NCBI GenBank assembly: GCA_010645155.1
Contig: JAAGOF010000251.1
Span: forward strand, 924,010-988,009
Direction of reading: 5' to 3'
Origin: Tigriopus japonicus
Taxonomy: Eukaryota; Arthropoda; Copepoda; Harpacticoida; Harpacticidae
DNA: 64,000 nt
The stretch's first letter is position 1; the number at the start of each line of letters is the position of its first letter. The translations under genes and the position numbers were made by a program. Positions 60,093-64,000 of this stretch are shown here, piece by piece. The notes below the pieces were generated by a model. The model did no database searches, was not told where the DNA came from, and saw only the letters and a program-made list of their open reading frames with translations.

Positions 60093-61357
60093 CACTTTTG
60101 TTCAAACAGAAAGAATGGTTGTTTGTTAGACCACCCTAAGTGGTGTCCTAAACTAACCCAGTACGGACTGAAAAAACATAATAGCAAAGGATGTAGTAAA
60201 GAAAATTGCGAGTTATTTCACCCCTTCATGTGCCTCAAATCAATGAAATTTGGAAAGTGCTACAATCCCAAGTGCAAGTATGCTCATGTTAAAGGGACGT
60301 AACGCAAGCGCCCAGCCTTTGTGAGCTTCAATCCCCCGGTACAACCCTCAAATCCTATCTGTATTCCCTTCCCCTCCCCTTCCGTCCACTACCCTCGGTT
60401 CAATCAGTTGGGGGCCCACATCGACAATTCACCTCAAACTTATTCAAAGGTTGCTACTTCCCACTCATCTCGACCTACGGTCCCCAGTGTGGGAACACAA
60501 GAAAATCCAAATGCATTTGTCGCAAAAGTGGATTTTTTACGGCTCGAGGGGATGGTCCAAAACCTAATTTTGATAATGCAACAGAAAAACCAATTTACTT
60601 GAAAGGAATTTACCTTAACACTCAATGTCTCATTTCAAAAAAAGACTCTTCCAAGATCAAATTGCTCGAAGAATTGGCAATAGCCAAACGGATCATTTTT
60701 ATTTCCCTCACTGAAACTTGGCTAAGGAACGGGGTACTTGATGAAGAGTTGAAAATAAAAGGCTTCATATTATTCCGCTGCGACAGAGAGAGGCCCAGTA
60801 ATCCAATTTTTCCCCACGGCGGAGTATGTCTTTACATCAAAAATGGATACATAGCGTCTACCACCAAAATGTCTAACGGAGAAGTGGAGATTTTGATAGC
60901 GCATGTAACGTCCATTGATTTAACATTAATCACCGTCTACAGACCTCCCAATAGCTCTTGGTGCATTTAATGATGGTCTTGTATTTATTCAAAACGAATT
61001 AGCAAAATCTCTTTGCTCCCAGTATATCATCATGGGAGATTTCAATTTTTCAGAAAACACGGTTGAGTGGCACCCTACCCCACTAGGTTATATCCCACTT
61101 CCAAAATCATTTTCCAAATACTTTCAAAGATTTGAAGACTTTATGCGAGATAATAACCTCTTTCAGCATGTTGGAATGGCTACACGGGGAGACAGTATTC
61201 TCGATTTAGTGCTTTCCAGCGATCCAGACTTGGTAACAAGTGTTCAGGTGTCGCAGATTAACATCTCGGATCACAACATACTTGAATTATGTACACATAT
61301 TGAAAATGTCAAAACAAAAAGTAAAAATCTTGGAGTAGTCTCCAAAATTGGATTAAC

Positions 61358-63369
61358 CATGTACCCCTGAAAGGGAGTACACTTAACCTCTTTTTCCCCA
61401 ATACGTAGGAGGGTCCAAAACTCAACAAGTACAAAGTGTTTCTCCCAGTTAAAAACTCGAGGGCCTGTATCCTTACCACCTCATTTGTGATAATTTGGCC
61501 TAAATTTATGCTTATCTTGTACACTACCAATGACTTTTTGTAAAAATCTAAATTCTAATTAGCTATTAAGAAACAAGAAACACCATTCATTCAATAAGCA
61601 TGGCAGAAATATATTAACCAGAGGCACCGAACGGGTACAAAGCAAAAGCAAACATCATAAGCATGATAAATTGAAAGTAAAAATGAAATTTAGGCACACA
61701 AGTTCATATCAAGAAAGATTGAGCAATAATGCTATCCAAGATTCACAAATTAAATAAAGATTTCAGAGTATGACAGCTAAATAAAAAGTGAAACATAGAG
61801 CAGTGATTTTCTTGATGATGGTAGCAGAAATGTGGATCAAATAACAAAATTTTGTAATCAAATCCCACCACAGTATCGTTTTGGTTAGGAGACATACATG
61901 GATCATATTTGCCAAAGGACACCAAAGTTCATCACCAAGAATTATGGTAGACAGGATTTTAGTAGATTGGTATATTGGGTATATTTTGGTAGCTTGAAAG
62001 TATTCCGATTGGTTTTAGTCCTTGACCCTGAATTCTACACTTTTCTGAATTCTTCTTGATCTTTTGTGTACTTGGAGTTTTTACAACCCAAAGATGGAGA
62101 GCACTCTTGGTTATTGTTCATCAATGGATAATCAACCAAGGTAGGAAGGCGAGAGAAAAAATAGTCCATTTGGAAGTTCTTCTCAACATTTGCTTCTCTG
62201 TTAATTTTCTGCGTCCTTGTTTAAGATAAGGAAACATTAGCCACGGCAATTTAAGTTAGGGAAAAGTATTGAATCTTCCTAGTGCTTGAAACATTTTTGA
62301 CCGAGATGTGTTGAGATTGTAAATCACTAGAAGTAACGTAGCATATGGCTGAATATGTTACATTTATAACAACACATGGGTATGATGATTAGGGTTTCAA
62401 AATTTCCAGCAAAACATTGTTAGGTAAAAGTGTTTTGTTCAATATTTCTCACTTTTATAATCAATCCACAATTCAAAATGTTTATGCCAATTTACTAATT
62501 TTAAACATGAGGCATCCAAATTGATCAGAATGATGAAACAAAGATTTTCAAAGAGACCGGCAAAACAATTTGAATCATTTTATGACGTTTTCAAAAACTT
62601 GCTATATTCACTTTTTTTGATGTCCATTGCTGTTACTTAAATTGTTATTTTCTCGGCTTTTTCGCCAATTCAATTTACTTTAAAGGTTCTTTTTATGCCA
62701 TTGTTGTCTCTCAACTTGTCATCTGTTCAAGGTCAATTAAAACTTTGCGTAGCTTTGAGATCCTACGAATTTGCCAGAAATTTGAAACCCAAATAATGTT
62801 TGTCTGTAACTGTTGGTGCTTTGAGATTTTCCTGTAGATTTCCTTTGTACAGGCATGTAGCAATATGCATTTCCACTGCATGCCATCACTGGCTTAAACG
62901 GAAAAAATTGGCACTGAAGACTGAGAACTGGCAACATTGCACTGAATTCTTTCTTTGATCCTTGATCACTACTGGCAAAGCAAAGATCGACGAGTCACGT
63001 ACGTACATATTGAAATCAAGGCAATTGTGAGACTGTCTCAAGTCTTGAGGATTGTGAGCCCCCCAGAATGGCCAAAGGGGTGAAAATGGCTCATCATTTC
63101 ACTAACACAAATTCAAAGGTTCGTCTCATTTTGAAATTCACTCGTTTGTTCTGCTAGTGCTTATGGGAAAAGAAGAATGCTGACTGACTGAGAATGAGTA
63201 GCAGCCCGTGAGTAGACTGCCTCATGTCCCGTTTTGAGCAGAAAGAACGAGTTTTCAAATCATGAAAGCCGCGGGAGTCAATCAAAATGAAGGGGAGAGT
63301 TTTGGACCCTCCTGTGTAAAAACCAAAAGGGGATCGGGCGAAGTTATATGTACTCCCTTTCAGGGGTAC
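61358..63369. mobile_element. 2.0-kb DNA element inserted in LINE copy D (10-bp duplication)
   Basis: Terminal inverted repeat GTACCCCTGAAAGGGAGTAC at the left (61361) and its inverse at the right. TTGGATTAAC is duplicated at 61348-61357 and 63370-63379. Removing the element and one repeat rejoins LINE codons in frame (KIGL on the left, KYRFKDEHW on the right). No transposase frame is recognised. A 9-11-bp duplication would fit a Mutator-like element, but the class is open. The left end has three extra bases (CAT) before the repeat. Confidence 0.85.
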
Positions 63370-63426
63370 TTGGATTAACTAAGTACCGGTTCAAAGACGA
63401 GCATTGGCCCTCCATTAATGTAAGCC

Positions 63427-63591
63427 AAGGATGGCTCAAGCCAGGATTACTTTCAAAATACACACTGGGTCCGATTAGTACAATGAAAATTAAACGGAAC
63501 AATATATTTGTTCCAAAAACCTCACATTTTAGTACAATGATCGGACCCAGTGTGTATTTTTGAAATTCGTCCTGACGTACAGTGGTCCCTG
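63427..63591. mobile_element. 165-bp hAT-like MITE, copy 2, in LINE copy D
   Basis: AAGGATGGCTCAAGCC...GTGGTCCCTG, 165 bp as at 45464-45628. 8-bp duplication TGTAAGCC at 63419-63426 and 63592-63599. Removal restores the LINE frame. Confidence 0.93.
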
Positions 63592-64000
63592 TGTAAGCCT
63601 AGAATCACTCGACCTTGTTGATAAAATGGAACAGATGGATAAAATTGACGAAGCTTATGATGTCCTGATATCAACTTTTGATGAAGTGTGTGCCAATACG
63701 GGGGTACCCATTTTAAAAAACAAAACAGGGGGCGTGAAAATACCCAAAGAGAGGCAAAAACTTTTCAAGAAGAGAGTTTCCTTGACAAAAAGACTAAAAT
63801 CATGTGGTAGTCATTCATTAAGGTATCGTAGTATAAACAAACAGATCACCACCATTGATGTTTTTCTCAAACCCTCTTTTGAACGGGATCAATTGAGGAA
63901 GGAGAGGAAAGTTGTTCAGGATGTAAAACAAGACTCTAAAGCTTTTTACTCTTATGCAAACTCCAAAGGGAAGAACAAACCTCCAATTGGTCTTTTTCGT

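Larger units (their letters stand above)
60100..64000 (+). mobile_element. LINE copy D: ORF1, endonuclease and linker, with two nested insertions; runs off the window
   Basis: ORF1 C-terminal part at 60111-60602 has a Cys/His module (HPKWCPKLTQYGL, then CELFHPFMCLKSM and CYNPKCKYAH), as in retrotransposon RNA-binding proteins. A single TAA at 60300 sits where copy C has CAG. ORF2 follows in the -1 frame, overlapping the ORF1 stop. Its endonuclease has the TETWL motif (about 60711), a frame break near 60958, then GDFNFS (61033) and ILDLVLSSDPDL ending in SDHN (about 61270). The frame continues across the insertions at 61358-63369 and 63427-63591, and then runs open from 63600 to 64000 through the linker (KERQKLFKKR, YANSKGKNKPPIG). 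RT lies beyond the window. CR1/Jockey-type organisation. Least damaged copy here. Confidence 0.88.

Noticed and set aside
1..64000. CRISPR array, phage or bacterial operon structure
   Set aside because: No regular spacer-repeat array, ribosome-binding sites or tightly packed co-directional genes; splice sites and LINEs show a eukaryotic genome.

Overview
The window looks like AT-rich nuclear DNA of an animal, most likely an arthropod. Genes are split by short introns (68-72 bp at their smallest) with GT-AG or GC-AG borders. AATAAA signals lie downstream of stops. The mobile elements are LINEs, hAT-like and TA-flanked DNA transposons, foldback elements and tRNA-derived SINEs. A short CCTAA tract is present, the arthropod telomere motif on one strand. 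I cannot name the species; a crustacean is a guess. There are no operons, CRISPR arrays or rRNA genes.

The theme of the window is a local array of one gene family: small channels of the DEG/ENaC (amiloride-sensitive sodium channel, ASC) superfamily. Each unit has the same five-exon plan: TM1; outer domain with (L/W)PR(x)S(V/I)C; a GKCFT exon; a Cys-rich exon; then a CPxxC motif plus TM2 with GGSLGLFLGFSFL. The introns have phases 2, 0, 0 and 1. I joined four complete models whose exon lengths sum to intact reading frames: gene 1 (minus, 5418-7501, 386 aa), gene 4 (plus, 16591-18917, 384 aa), gene 5 (plus, 23874-27869, 382 aa) and gene 7 (plus, 47550-56469, 385 aa). Gene 3 (13782-15924) has exons 2-5 intact but no exon 1 that I can find. 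Units 2 (11816-12472) and 6 (44502-46621) are pseudogenes, and minus-strand scraps lie at 7820-9906, 35863-36070 and 40370-40490.

Layout: 1-5400 holds a SINE, a palindromic MITE, a 5'-truncated LINE and two minisatellites. 5418-12472 is a divergent pair (gene 1 minus, unit 2 plus) with minus-strand relics and a LINE 3' end between them. 13782-27869 is the head-to-tail run of genes 3, 4 and 5. 28350-32511 is a 4.2-kb TA-flanked element with very long inverted arms, each carrying different later insertions. 32600-35857 is a decayed LINE with a DNA element inside its reverse-transcriptase active-site codons. 35863-46621 is a degraded second copy of the divergent pair, ending in unit 6. 47550-56469 is gene 7, whose large introns are packed with elements. 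56470-59870 shows no gene. 59872-64000 is the best-preserved LINE 5' half, interrupted by two nested elements whose removal restores its frame.

If expressed, the channel genes would encode related subunits of a trimeric cation channel. All four models predict an extremely short cytoplasmic N-terminus, so the His-Gly gating motif usual in this superfamily is absent. Functional statements rest on family knowledge; exon joining is inferred from splice consensus, phase and comparison among the copies.
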